Shown here piece after piece: positions 8,074-17,956 of a stretch of DNA of 51,814 bases. Position 1 is the first letter of the stretch. Each line of letters starts with the position of its first letter. Source of the DNA: JARRQB01 sp965368585. Its GTDB lineage: Bacteria > Pseudomonadota > Gammaproteobacteria > Chromatiales > Chromatiaceae. The stretch is from assembly GCA_965368585.1 (NCBI GenBank), contig CBDUNM010000019.1, forward strand, positions 1-51,814, given 5' to 3'. A program made the position numbers and the translations under genes. The notes under the pieces are model-generated. The model did no database searches, was not told the DNA's origin, and was given only the letters and a program-made list of their open reading frames with translations.

Positions 8074-10137
8074 TCAGGTGGCAAGCGGAATAAAAATGAT
8101 GAATCGAGTGCCCCGACCCGGGGCGCTCTCTACCTCGACCTGGCCGCCGAGGGCACGGACGAATTCACGGCATTCATAAGCGCCAATGCCCATTCCCGTC
8201 AGACCCTTGGTCGAATCGAACGGCCGAAACAGACGGTTTTTTTGAAACTCTTCGTCCATTCCCGCGCCCGTATCGCGAACCTCCACTATAGCCTGATCAC
8301 CTGCTCGGCGCAGCTTAATCTCCACCTTGCCGCCAGGCGGTGTCGCATCCTGCGCATTCTGTACGATATGCCCTATAACGGACGACAGACGATCGGACTC
8401 GGCCAATACCGGCATCGTGCGCACTTCACTCGAGAACGTCGGCGCAGGTCGGCTGGCGCGGCGCGAATCCGCCAACGCTCGTAACAACGTGACCAGGTCG
8501 ACCTGCTTCGAATTGCCGCTCGCACCGGCGGTCTTCAGTTGCGCCATCAAACGGTTCATTTTCTGCACCGAGTTTTCGATGGTGCGCACCGCATCTTCAA
8601 TGAACTCCGGATTGTGCTTGTGTTTCGCCGCGTTCTTACCCACCAACGACAACTGCGCGATCAGATTCTTCAGATCATGCATCACGAAAGCGGAGAGCCG
8701 GTTGAAGCCTTCGAACTGACGCGCCTCGGCCAATGCCTCCGCAGCCTGATGCAGCGTAAGATAACTAGCGGCCTGCATACCCGCAGTCTTGAGCAGATCC
8801 ATGCTTTCCCAATTGATCATCTGCGGCGCGCGCGGTTGCCGCAGCAAGACGAAACCCCGCACGCGGTCGTCGTGGATCAAGGGGACCACCAGCCAGGGAT
8901 CGCGCACCAGGTCCAGCCAAGCCGGCAGGCGGAAGCCTTCATAGATCTCCGGATCAGAATTATATTCGTTGAAATTCACGATCCAGTGCCGGTCGGCGAG
9001 AAACGCCAGCAGTTCATCAGACTCGTCGAGCTCCGGCAATTCGATCTCCGGGTGGTTAAACCGGGACACCAGTCGACAATGACCGTCGTCCCCGCACTGC
9101 CACAACAGCCCGCCGTCGCTTTCGACGATTTCGCATAATGCCCAGATGACGCGCTCCTGCAGCGGCTTCTCCGTCTTCTGACCGGACAACAGGCCGATCA
9201 AACGCAACCATTCGTCACGGTAGTCGTACTGGTAACTGAAGAAATGCTTATTAAGGAAGACCTTGACGCGGGCTCGCAAATGCCCCGAAAACAACAGCGC
9301 GACCAGCAGGATGGCGGCGCCCGCAAAAAACGCGATCTGCAAAGCCTCGCCCCAGGTACCGCCGTAAACCTTGACGTAGTACCCGGCCAGGGCCATGAGC
9401 AGCATGTAGATGCCGGCGGAAAACAACGTGGTGGTGTGAAACACCATTCGGCGCGACATAAACACCGGTAACGACCAGCGGGGATTGCGCGCGGCCGAGA
9501 CCGCGATGAGCGGGATGGTCATCACCGTCACGGCGCCTCTCGCCGACCAGATCGAGAGGTCGATGTGGTGAAACAGCAGAGCGTCGGTGTAGAGGTAGAA
9601 GTCGTAAATGAACATCGTGCCGAGACCGAAACACAGGTACTTGATACCCCAGCGCGTCTCTTCGGGCGTGTTGCGGAACAATTGCTCGACCAGCGCCATT
9701 CCCAAGACCGAAAAGAACAGGTGGCCGATCAGCCGAAACTCGGTCTCCAGCATGCTGCCGTCGATCTGTCGCGCGACCCAGTCGTCGTTCACCAGCGACA
9801 GCAGCAGTACCATGCCCAGCAACAGGTTGGCGATACGGACATACTGCAAGACGTTGGTATAGGTGGGGCTGCTGTCGGTAAAGGGCTCCAGGAGCCGCAG
9901 CAAAAAGGTCAGCCAGGCGAGATTGCGCACAATCTCCATGGCCCAAATCAGATTGACGGGGACGGCCCGATAACCGGCCTGCAGCGCCGCCAGGGTCGCC
10001 CACAAAGCGGTCAACGTCGTTGCGATCAGCAGCAAGCCGCCAGACATCCGCCCACGCCAGCTGGTGAGCAGCAACGCGGTCAGACCGACGAACAGGATCG
10101 CCGCCAGCGCGTAGCCGAAAAGTGCGAATTGGTCCAA
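8074..10137 (-). CDS. prsK: PEP-CTERM system membrane histidine kinase PrsK
   Basis: Sensor kinase partner of PrsR. The amino-terminal ~290 residues are a multi-pass membrane module with about eight to nine hydrophobic segments, beginning FALFGYALAAILFVGLTALL. A GAF-like cytosolic region follows (LLWQCGDDGHCRLVSRFNHP), then the kinase core. The H-box is FVMHDLKNLIAQLSL with the phospho-acceptor near H487. The N-box reads VGHI-type VIGHIVQNAQDATPPGG, then DTGAGMDEEF and GMGIGAYECREFVRALGG. The HDLKN form is typical of the PrsK group. The start is uncertain: TTG 10137 places the protein beginning just before the first membrane segment as in homologues, while GTG 10194 would add 19 residues; neither has a good ribosome site. 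The activating signal cannot be read from sequence. Confidence 0.9.
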   Translation of the reverse strand: MDQFALFGYALAAILFVGLTALLLTSWRGRMSGGLLLIATTLTALWATLAALQAGYRAVPVNLIWAMEIVRNLAWLTFLLRLLEPFTDSSPTYTNVLQYVRIANLLLGMVLLLSLVNDDWVARQIDGSMLETEFRLIGHLFFSVLGMALVEQLFRNTPEETRWGIKYLCFGLGTMFIYDFYLYTDALLFHHIDLSIWSARGAVTVMTIPLIAVSAARNPRWSLPVFMSRRMVFHTTTLFSAGIYMLLMALAGYYVKVYGGTWGEALQIAFFAGAAILLVALLFSGHLRARVKVFLNKHFFSYQYDYRDEWLRLIGLLSGQKTEKPLQERVIWALCEIVESDGGLLWQCGDDGHCRLVSRFNHPEIELPELDESDELLAFLADRHWIVNFNEYNSDPEIYEGFRLPAWLDLVRDPWLVVPLIHDDRVRGFVLLRQPRAPQMINWESMDLLKTAGMQAASYLTLHQAAEALAEARQFEGFNRLSAFVMHDLKNLIAQLSLVGKNAAKHKHNPEFIEDAVRTIENSVQKMNRLMAQLKTAGASGNSKQVDLVTLLRALADSRRASRPAPTFSSEVRTMPVLAESDRLSSVIGHIVQNAQDATPPGGKVEIKLRRAGDQAIVEVRDTGAGMDEEFQKNRLFRPFDSTKGLTGMGIGAYECREFVRALGGQVEVESAPGRGTRFIIFIPLAT

Positions 10138-10323
10138 ATCTACTTGCCGTGATCGTAGAAGCTCAGAGCATCGCGGTACGAAACGAAAAGCCACTGTCGC
10201 CGGGAGTGTCGCGTAAGTCCGCAGCGCGCTGGCTGACGCAGATCAAAATCCGACGGCCCGTGGCAGGCGTTCGACAAGCGTCTCACCAACCGAGCACAGG
10301 GGGCCGCTCCGACTGGGCGGCGA

Positions 10324-11712
10324 CTACCGCGCACCCTTACCCCAGAGCACCACCTCGACGGTTTCCAGCAGTATGATCAGATCGAGAAAAACGCTGGCGT
10401 TTTTGACGTAATAAAGGTCGTACTGCAGCTTCATGCGAGCGTCATCCATGGTGGCGCCATATTCGTAACACAGCTGCGCCCAACCGGTCAGACCCGGCTT
10501 TACCCGGTGACGCTCGTTGTAGTACGGAATTTGCTTCATCAGCTGCTCGACGAATTCGGGACGTTCGGGTCGCGGTCCGACCAGACTCATTTCACCCTTC
10601 AGCACATTGTAGGCCTGGGGCATCTCGTCCAACCGGGTTTTTCGAATGAAAGCGCCCACGCGGGTGATGCGAGAGTCGTTTTTCGACGCCCAGCGGGCGA
10701 CACCGTCCGCCTCGGCATCTGTGCGCATACTGCGAAACTTGTAAACCTTGAAGGGCCGGCCATCCAGCCCCACCCGCGTCTGGTGGAAAAAAATCGGCCC
10801 GCGGCCACCCGATTCGATAAAAATCGCCAACGCGACCAGCAGCATCACCGGCAGGCCGACCAGCAGGATCAGCGCGGCACCGACAATGTCCATCATGCGC
10901 TTGGCGTACTGACCGAGTCCGCCCAGTTGGAACCCATCGGAAAAATAGATCCAACTCGGGTGCAGTATGTCGATGTTGATCCGGGATGTCTCTTTCTCGA
11001 AAAAGCTCAACAGGTCGAGGACCTTGATGCCGCTCATCTTGCAGTCGAGAATGTCGTCCAAGGGCAGACCGCGCCTGCGGTCGTCGAGCGCAACGACCAG
11101 TTCATCGACTTCGTTGCGCACCGCGAACGTCAGCAAGGGTTCGTCGAGGTTCAGGCGACGTCCGGTCGGTATCTCGTTTTCAGTTTCATGGAGTTGCACG
11201 TATCCCACCACGGTGAACCCGTCCGGATTGCCCTCCAGTTCATAGATCGACCTAGCCTGCTTTCCGGTGCCTAACACCAGCACGTGGTGATCCCGGGCAT
11301 CCGGCCCTAAGAGCCGGAAATAGAGACTGCGCAGTAACAGTATGCCGACCAATGAGAAGAGCATGGCGAGGGCCATGATTCCACGCCACAACAGCAGTCC
11401 GGGGATCGTGTAGAACAGCAGACTGGTCGCCATACTGGCCAGTAAATAAGCCAGCCCAAGACGCACCAGGAAACCGGCCGAAAAAGACACGCCGCGCTGG
11501 TACAGCCCCACGGCCATCATGGCCGTGATCATCAGCAGCGCGTAGAGCGTCGCCGATACCCACAGATCGTACTCGGTCGTCGGGAATTCGCTGGGAGAAA
11601 AGCCGAACCGCGTGTAGAAACCCGCGACCAGCGAATAAAAACATACCAGGAACTCGAGCAGCCCCAACAGCAGATAGACTTTGGACACGTAGTGCCCGAA
11701 CAACCGTATCAC
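10324..11712 (-). CDS. Exopolysaccharide phosphoglycosyltransferase, XrtA-associated (EpsB2/WcaJ-like)
   Basis: Polyisoprenyl-phosphate sugar-1-phosphate transferase starting repeat-unit synthesis on undecaprenyl phosphate. 462 residues: four to five amino-terminal membrane helices, a Rossmann-like central region (VLVLGTGKQARSIYELEG), then the catalytic domain from about residue 265. It includes the re-entrant helix KRMMDIVGAALILLVGLP, KVYKFRSMRTDAE, the Asp-Glu pair in TRLDEMPQAYN, and MSLVGPRPERPEFV. The overall form matches the sugar transferase subgroup that accompanies PEP-CTERM/XrtA loci. The GTG start at 11712 is supported by GGAG 7 nt upstream. It is first in the minus-strand block with prsK, prsR and prsT and is divergent from two nucleotide-sugar genes, which could provide its substrates. 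Confidence 0.9.
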   Translation of the reverse strand: MIRLFGHYVSKVYLLLGLLEFLVCFYSLVAGFYTRFGFSPSEFPTTEYDLWVSATLYALLMITAMMAVGLYQRGVSFSAGFLVRLGLAYLLASMATSLLFYTIPGLLLWRGIMALAMLFSLVGILLLRSLYFRLLGPDARDHHVLVLGTGKQARSIYELEGNPDGFTVVGYVQLHETENEIPTGRRLNLDEPLLTFAVRNEVDELVVALDDRRRGLPLDDILDCKMSGIKVLDLLSFFEKETSRINIDILHPSWIYFSDGFQLGGLGQYAKRMMDIVGAALILLVGLPVMLLVALAIFIESGGRGPIFFHQTRVGLDGRPFKVYKFRSMRTDAEADGVARWASKNDSRITRVGAFIRKTRLDEMPQAYNVLKGEMSLVGPRPERPEFVEQLMKQIPYYNERHRVKPGLTGWAQLCYEYGATMDDARMKLQYDLYYVKNASVFLDLIILLETVEVVLWGKGAR

Positions 11713-11995
11713 TCATCGACTCCGGATACCGAGTTGGAAATTGAACTCGTTCTTATTCTGGATACCGCCGCCATTCGAACATCGCCACGTGTCTGCGTAA
11801 ACACCGAAATTGGATCAATGGGTTTCGAACCGGAGCTAAAGTATATCAACGGCTATTTCGGCAGGTTACTAAATTTCTGTTGCGATCCCCCGATACAACT
11901 ACTCGAAAACGACGATCGTCGCAGGTATGATTCGCCATCCTGCTGCAACTCTGCGGCATTCTGTTCACCAACCGTCGGTAACGAGAGTAACGGAA
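11713..11995. other. Divergent promoter region between the phosphoglycosyltransferase and UDP-sugar genes
   Basis: A 283-bp non-coding gap between divergent polysaccharide genes, AT-richer around 11830-11900. It should hold promoters for both directions. I could not find a convincing sigma-70 pair. A GG-N10-GC arrangement on the minus strand (11956-11969) is only a weak sigma-54 match. No JUMPStart/ops element is visible. Confidence 0.4.
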
Positions 11996-13273
<1,278 letters not shown>

Positions 13274-13311
13274 CCGAAGTCGCCAATAACAACACAAGGA
13301 GATTGCACAAC

Positions 13312-14319
13312 ATGCGAGTCCTGGTAACAGGCAGTGCCGGCTTTATCGGGTCAACACTGACAATGCGCCTGCTGGAGCGCGGCGACGAAGTGATCGGCGT
13401 CGATTGTATCGACGACTACTACGACGTCACTCTCAAGGAGGCCCGGCTGGACAGGTTCCGCGATCACGGCAACTTCACCGAAGTACGCAAGCGTATCGAA
13501 GACCGCGAAGCCATGGTTGAAACCTTCAAAAAGCATCAGCCGCAGCGAGTCGTGAATCTGGCGGCGCAGGCCGGGGTTCGCTATTCCATCGAAAACCCGG
13601 CCGCCTACGTCGATAGCAATCTAGTCGGTTTCGGCAACATTCTCGAGGGCTGCCGGCATAACCGGGTCGAGCACCTCGTGTATGCCTCGTCGAGTTCCGT
13701 TTACGGCACGAACACCAACATGCCGTTCTCGGTGCATCACAACGTGGATCATCCGATCAGCCTGTACGCGGCCTCCAAAAAAGCCAACGAGTTGATGGCT
13801 CATGTCTACAGCCACCTGTACGACATACCCACCACGGGCCTGCGCTTCTTCACCGTCTACGGGCCCTGGGGCAGACCCGACATGGCGCTGTTCCTGTTTA
13901 CCAAGCGCATTCTCGAAGGCAAGCCGATCGACGTTTTCAACTACGGCAAGCATCGCCGCGACTTCACCTATATCGACGATATCGTGGAAGGCGTTGTGCG
14001 AACCCTGGATCACGTCGCCCAGCCCAATCCTGAATGGAGCGGCGATAAGCCCGATTCAGCGACCAGTGCCGCACCCTACCGGCTGTACAACATCGGCAAC
14101 AACTCGCCAGTCGAATTGATGCACTACATCGAAACACTGGAGAAAAATCTGGGTAAAACGGCCGAGAAAAATCTGCTGCCGCTGCAACCCGGCGACGTGC
14201 CCGACACCTACGCGAACGTCGATGATCTGGTACACGACGTCGATTATAAACCCGCGACCAGTGTCGAGGACGGTGTCGCCCGATTCGTCGCGTGGTATCG
14301 CGACTACTACAAGGTCTGA
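13312..14319 (+). CDS. NAD-dependent epimerase, UDP-glucuronate 4-epimerase-like
   Basis: Short-chain dehydrogenase/reductase of the extended type, 335 residues. NAD motif VTGSAGFIGSTLTMRLL at the amino terminus; NLAAQAGVRYSIENP (82-96), typical of UDP-glucuronate epimerases; catalytic Ser region VYASSSSVYG; Y152 and K156 in LYAASKKANE; then FFTVYGPWGRPDMALFLFTK and DFTYIDDIVEGV. Likely converts the uronate or N-acetyl-uronate made by the preceding dehydrogenase to its galacto form. ATG 13312 is preceded by AAGGAGA with 9-nt spacing, which excludes the nearby TTG at 13303. Its 3' end overlaps by 13 bases, tail to tail, with the convergent RpfE-like gene. Confidence 0.9.
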   Translation: MRVLVTGSAGFIGSTLTMRLLERGDEVIGVDCIDDYYDVTLKEARLDRFRDHGNFTEVRKRIEDREAMVETFKKHQPQRVVNLAAQAGVRYSIENPAAYVDSNLVGFGNILEGCRHNRVEHLVYASSSSVYGTNTNMPFSVHHNVDHPISLYAASKKANELMAHVYSHLYDIPTTGLRFFTVYGPWGRPDMALFLFTKRILEGKPIDVFNYGKHRRDFTYIDDIVEGVVRTLDHVAQPNPEWSGDKPDSATSAAPYRLYNIGNNSPVELMHYIETLEKNLGKTAEKNLLPLQPGDVPDTYANVDDLVHDVDYKPATSVEDGVARFVAWYRDYYKV

Positions 14320-15302
14320 TCCGACCACGCCGGCAACGGTCCGGCTTTGCGCCAAATCCGAAAACGCATTTTCGGCCGGTAGTCGAATACGCGTCCGTCA
14401 CACGGATAGATGCGCAGACCGTCTGGCGATTTGCTCGCGCCGAGCACCGCTTCTATACCATCAAGCGCGGTGCGCCAGGCGGCGCTATCGGCGTTGACCA
14501 GCGCCCGCCATGGCGCCAATTCGAGCCGCAACTGATCGCCGGCCGGGCGCTCCACCGGTAGCACGAGCGGCGCCTGGTACGCCACCTTGGTCAGCGCACA
14601 CAAACCCTGCAACAACGGACTCGCACCGCAGGCCGCCTGCACCCGCGGCGCGCAGCGCGTCGGCACCCGGCCGCCGCCGCTGAACCACACGCCATTGATG
14701 GCGAGATTACCGCGGGATTCGCGCGCAACATTGGTATCCACGTCATGCAACAGCATCTGGATCTCGTTCAGATACCGTCGCCAGGCGCGTTGGTCCGCAC
14801 CCTGCGGCAGATAGCTGTCGATGTTCCGACCAGCGACTTCGTCCAGCGCCGTGAAACGAATGTCGGGCACTCCGTCGGCATGGACATACCACCGGTCCGC
14901 TACCGGAGCTTCGAACCGAAGCCGGTCTGCGCCGAAATGCGTATTGAGGCGCTCGATTATGCGCCGCGCCTCCTCGCCCTCCAGATTCAGGTCACCGCCG
15001 GCGAACAACAGCAGGCGATCCTGATCGGCGCGCAGATGCACAGGATCCGCGTGGGCAACCCAGGCGTCGGGAAGCCGGCCAGTGTCGGCCAGATAGCACA
15101 GTGACGCGGAGCCCACGCGCCCATCGTCGTGCGCGATACCAAACAGATTGAACAGGACACCTTCCAGGTCGTTCGGCGCCCCAGACCGATCGGCCCGGGC
15201 GAGAACGCGTTCGAGCAAAGGAAAGCGGGCAGCCACCGCGCCCGGCGAACCTTGACGTCCAGGCGGACCGAACAAGCCAGGGATCACCCAGTGCAGCGGC
15301 AT
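14307..15302 (-). CDS. RpfE/COG4255-like conserved protein
   Basis: 331-residue cytosolic protein with no membrane segment. The central stretch AHADPVHLRADQDRLLLFAG followed by RIIERLNTHFGADRLRFEAP and RWYVHADGVPD resembles the proteins called RpfE in Xanthomonas (COG4255), whose sequences carry a D-P-x-H-x-R-x-D motif near a predicted phosphoglycerate-mutase-like fold. No biochemical function is established for that group, so none is assigned. GVWFSGGGRVP (about 210) is a second conserved-looking segment. The gene lies 21 nt downstream of thrC on the same strand and is therefore probably the last gene of the alaC-hom-thrC operon. Its stop lies inside the 3' end of the convergent epimerase. 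Confidence 0.7.
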   Translation of the reverse strand: MPLHWVIPGLFGPPGRQGSPGAVAARFPLLERVLARADRSGAPNDLEGVLFNLFGIAHDDGRVGSASLCYLADTGRLPDAWVAHADPVHLRADQDRLLLFAGGDLNLEGEEARRIIERLNTHFGADRLRFEAPVADRWYVHADGVPDIRFTALDEVAGRNIDSYLPQGADQRAWRRYLNEIQMLLHDVDTNVARESRGNLAINGVWFSGGGRVPTRCAPRVQAACGASPLLQGLCALTKVAYQAPLVLPVERPAGDQLRLELAPWRALVNADSAAWRTALDGIEAVLGASKSPDGLRIYPCDGRVFDYRPKMRFRIWRKAGPLPAWSDQTL

Positions 15303-15323
15303 CGCAGTCGTGGCGCCGGGGTA

Positions 15324-16466
15324 CTAATCGGCCATATTGCCCAGAATCGCTTCCTTGACGGAATCCAGCGAAGCATCGACGGTGAGGACCGGCGAAGTCG
15401 ATTGTTTGATGGCCGTATCGGGGTCTTTCAGGCCGTTGCCGGTGAGAGTGCAGACCACACTGCTGCCCTGGGGAATCTTTCCCGCCTTGATGTCACGTAT
15501 CGCACCGGCGATCGAAGTCGCTGACGCCGGCTCGCAAAATACGCCTTCGGTCTGCGCGAGCAGTTTCTGTGCGTGAAGAATCTCCTCGTCGGTACATTCG
15601 TCGAACCAGCCCTGCGACTCCTCGACGACGCTGCGGGCCTGGTGCCACGACTGCGGATTGCCGATACGAATCGCGGTTGCGATGGTCTCCGGGTTCTGCA
15701 CAGGTCCGCCTCGCAGGAACGGCGCCGCGCCGGACGCCTGATAGCCCACCATGTGCGGTCGGTTGCCCACCACGCCGCCGGCGTACCGGCAGTTTCCGTT
15801 GCAGAAGGAGCACGCCTTGGTGACATCTTCGCCCGACAGCGCGGAATATTCGCAATACCCGATCCAGTGCGCCGTGATATTACCGGCGTTGCCGACCGGC
15901 AGACAGTGGTAATCCGGCGCACGCCCTAGTTCTTCCACGATTTCGAACGCCGCCGTCTTCTGGCCCTGTAAGCGATAGGGGTTGATCGAATTGACAATGG
16001 TCACGGGTGCATGGTCGGCTACTTCTTTGACCAACTGCATACCGTCGTCGAAGTTGCCGTTGATCTGAATGGTGATCGCGCCATAGAGCATAGCCTGCGC
16101 GAGCTTGCCCATGGCGATTTTCCCTTCGGGAATGACCACAAAAGCCGTAATGCCGGCGCGCGCCGCATAGGCAGCGGCGGCGGCCGACGTGTTACCGGTA
16201 GACGCACAGATAATGGCGCGACTGCCCGCTTCCACCGCCTTGGTCACTGCCATGGTCATACCGCGGTCCTTGAAGGATCCGGTCGGGTTCAGGCCTTCGA
16301 ACTTGACATAGATCTCCACCTCTTTGCCCAACTCCCGCGACACATTGTGCAGCCGGATCAGTGGCGTATTGCCTTCACCCAGGCTGATGACACGCGTGTC
16401 GTCATGGACCGGCAGGCGGTCTCGGTATTTATCGATCAAGCCGGTATACCGGGGTCGGAGGGACAT
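15324..16466 (-). CDS. thrC: Threonine synthase with a cysteine-rich insertion
   Basis: PLP enzyme converting O-phosphohomoserine to threonine. 380 residues, about 28 longer than the short bacterial form such as that of Bacillus. Pyridoxal lysine K66 in NPTGSFKDRGMTMA; SxGNTSAAAAAYAARAG (90-104); phosphate-binding PVGNAGNITAHWIGY (190-204). After that, an insertion carries C205, C219, C222 and C226 (segment ending KACSFCNGNCRYAGG), and the fold then resumes at MVGYQASGAAPFLRG and ATAIRIGNPQSWHQA. Four close cysteines suggest a structural metal site, but this is inference. The start ATG has GAGG 7 nt upstream. It follows hom by 129 nt and precedes the RpfE-like gene by 21 nt. Confidence 0.95.
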   Translation of the reverse strand: MSLRPRYTGLIDKYRDRLPVHDDTRVISLGEGNTPLIRLHNVSRELGKEVEIYVKFEGLNPTGSFKDRGMTMAVTKAVEAGSRAIICASTGNTSAAAAAYAARAGITAFVVIPEGKIAMGKLAQAMLYGAITIQINGNFDDGMQLVKEVADHAPVTIVNSINPYRLQGQKTAAFEIVEELGRAPDYHCLPVGNAGNITAHWIGYCEYSALSGEDVTKACSFCNGNCRYAGGVVGNRPHMVGYQASGAAPFLRGGPVQNPETIATAIRIGNPQSWHQARSVVEESQGWFDECTDEEILHAQKLLAQTEGVFCEPASATSIAGAIRDIKAGKIPQGSSVVCTLTGNGLKDPDTAIKQSTSPVLTVDASLDSVKEAILGNMAD

Positions 16467-16595
16467 GACGTTACCTCTATCTGACTTAATTGTATGAATG
16501 AACTACCCGGACCCACCCGGGAGTCACGGGCCAATTAGACTGCACTTATGGCCGGGCATACCTGCGGCTGGACACCCGGGGTGCGCAGGCACGCG

Positions 16596-17909
16596 CTACC
16601 CGTCCAGGTGTTCGACGCGTATCCGGGTGATCTTCTGGTCGACGCCATCCAGTGCGGCAATCGCTTCCAGCGCGCGATTCATCCTTCCTTCCAGCACGCG
16701 ATGCGTCAGCATGACCAGCGGCACTTCGCTGTCCCCTTCGGCAAGCTGTTTCTGTTTGACCGCTTCGATGCTGATACCCGCATCTCCGAGGATCCCGGCG
16801 ACCGCCGCCAACACCCCCGGCCGGTCCGCACACTGCATGCGCAGGTAATAGGCAGTTTCCACCTGCTCCATGCTCAACACTGGCACATCGGACAATTCAC
16901 CCGGTTGGAACGCCAGGTGCGGCACGCGGTTTTCGGGATCGGTGGTCAGGGTACGGGTCACGTCGACCAAATCCGCCACCACCGCCGATGCCGTAGGCAA
17001 AGACCCCGCGCCGGCGCCGTAGTACAGCGTGGGACCGACCGCATCGCCCTTGACCAGTACTGCATTCATCACCCCATCGACATTGGCGATTAGACGACGT
17101 TTCGGTATCAAGGTCGGGTGGACGCGCAGCTCGATGCCCTGGTCCGTGCGTCTGGTCACCCCCAGATGCTTGATGCGATAACCGAATTCATCGGCATAGA
17201 CCACGTCCTGCGGCTCGATCCTGGTGATGCCTTCGGTGTAGCAGTTGTCGAACTGCAGAGGTATGCCGAACGCCAAAGAACTCAGTATGGTCAGTTTGTG
17301 GGCGGCGTCGATACCCTCGACGTCGAAGGTCGGATCGGCCTCGGCGTAACCCAGCGCCTGAGCCTCGGCGAGTACGTCGCCGAACGCACGACCCTTTTCC
17401 TCCATCTCGGTTAGGATGAAGTTGCCCGTGCCGTTGATGATGCCGGCGATCCATTCGATATGATTGGCGGACAGGCCTTCACGCACCGCCTTGATAATGG
17501 GAATACCGCCGGCAACAGCGGCTTCGAACGCAACGGTCACGCCACGCGCCTGCGCCGCGCTGAAGATCTCGTTGCCGTGCAGCGCAATCAAGGCCTTGTT
17601 CGCGGTGACGACATGCTTGCCGTTTGCGACAGCCTCAAGCACCAGTTCACGCGCGGGTGAATAACCGCCGATCAACTCAACGACGATGTCCACTTCGGGG
17701 TTCCTGACCACGCTGAACGCGTCGTCGGAAATGTTCACACCGTCAAGACCGTCAATGGCGGAACCATCGTATTCGCGCGCCGCGGCGTGCGTGACACGAA
17801 TCTCGCGACCCGCACGACGCGATATCTCCGCGGCGTTACGGGTCAGTACGTTCATCGTGCCACCACCGACCGTCCCGAGGCCAAGCAGGCCAACCTTCAC
17901 CGGATCCAC
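16596..17909 (-). CDS. hom: Homoserine dehydrogenase with ACT domain
   Basis: NAD(P)H-dependent reduction of aspartate semialdehyde to homoserine, the branch point of threonine and methionine synthesis. 437 residues, the usual monofunctional length. NAD loop GLLGLGTVGGGTMNVL (8-23), VVELIGGYSPARELVLEA, HVVTANKALIALHG, AAVAGGIPIIKAVREGL, GIINGTGNFILTEM, and GYAEADPTFDVEGIDAAHKL. The carboxyl-terminal ACT domain begins near residue 355 (YYLRMQCADRPGVLAAVAGI) and normally gives threonine feedback inhibition. GTG start with AGGAG 8 nt upstream. It lies between alaC (47 nt upstream) and thrC. Confidence 0.97.
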   Translation of the reverse strand: MDPVKVGLLGLGTVGGGTMNVLTRNAAEISRRAGREIRVTHAAAREYDGSAIDGLDGVNISDDAFSVVRNPEVDIVVELIGGYSPARELVLEAVANGKHVVTANKALIALHGNEIFSAAQARGVTVAFEAAVAGGIPIIKAVREGLSANHIEWIAGIINGTGNFILTEMEEKGRAFGDVLAEAQALGYAEADPTFDVEGIDAAHKLTILSSLAFGIPLQFDNCYTEGITRIEPQDVVYADEFGYRIKHLGVTRRTDQGIELRVHPTLIPKRRLIANVDGVMNAVLVKGDAVGPTLYYGAGAGSLPTASAVVADLVDVTRTLTTDPENRVPHLAFQPGELSDVPVLSMEQVETAYYLRMQCADRPGVLAAVAGILGDAGISIEAVKQKQLAEGDSEVPLVMLTHRVLEGRMNRALEAIAALDGVDQKITRIRVEHLDG

Positions 17910-17956
17910 TCACTCAACTCCTAGTTAGTTTGGTTCGAATCTGTCTCACGCACCGG

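Noticed and set aside
11956..11969. Sigma-54-like GG-N10-GC site between the phosphoglycosyltransferase and UDP-sugar genes
   Set aside because: It would suit PrsR control, but only about half of the consensus positions match and it lies about 250 nt from the gene it would serve.
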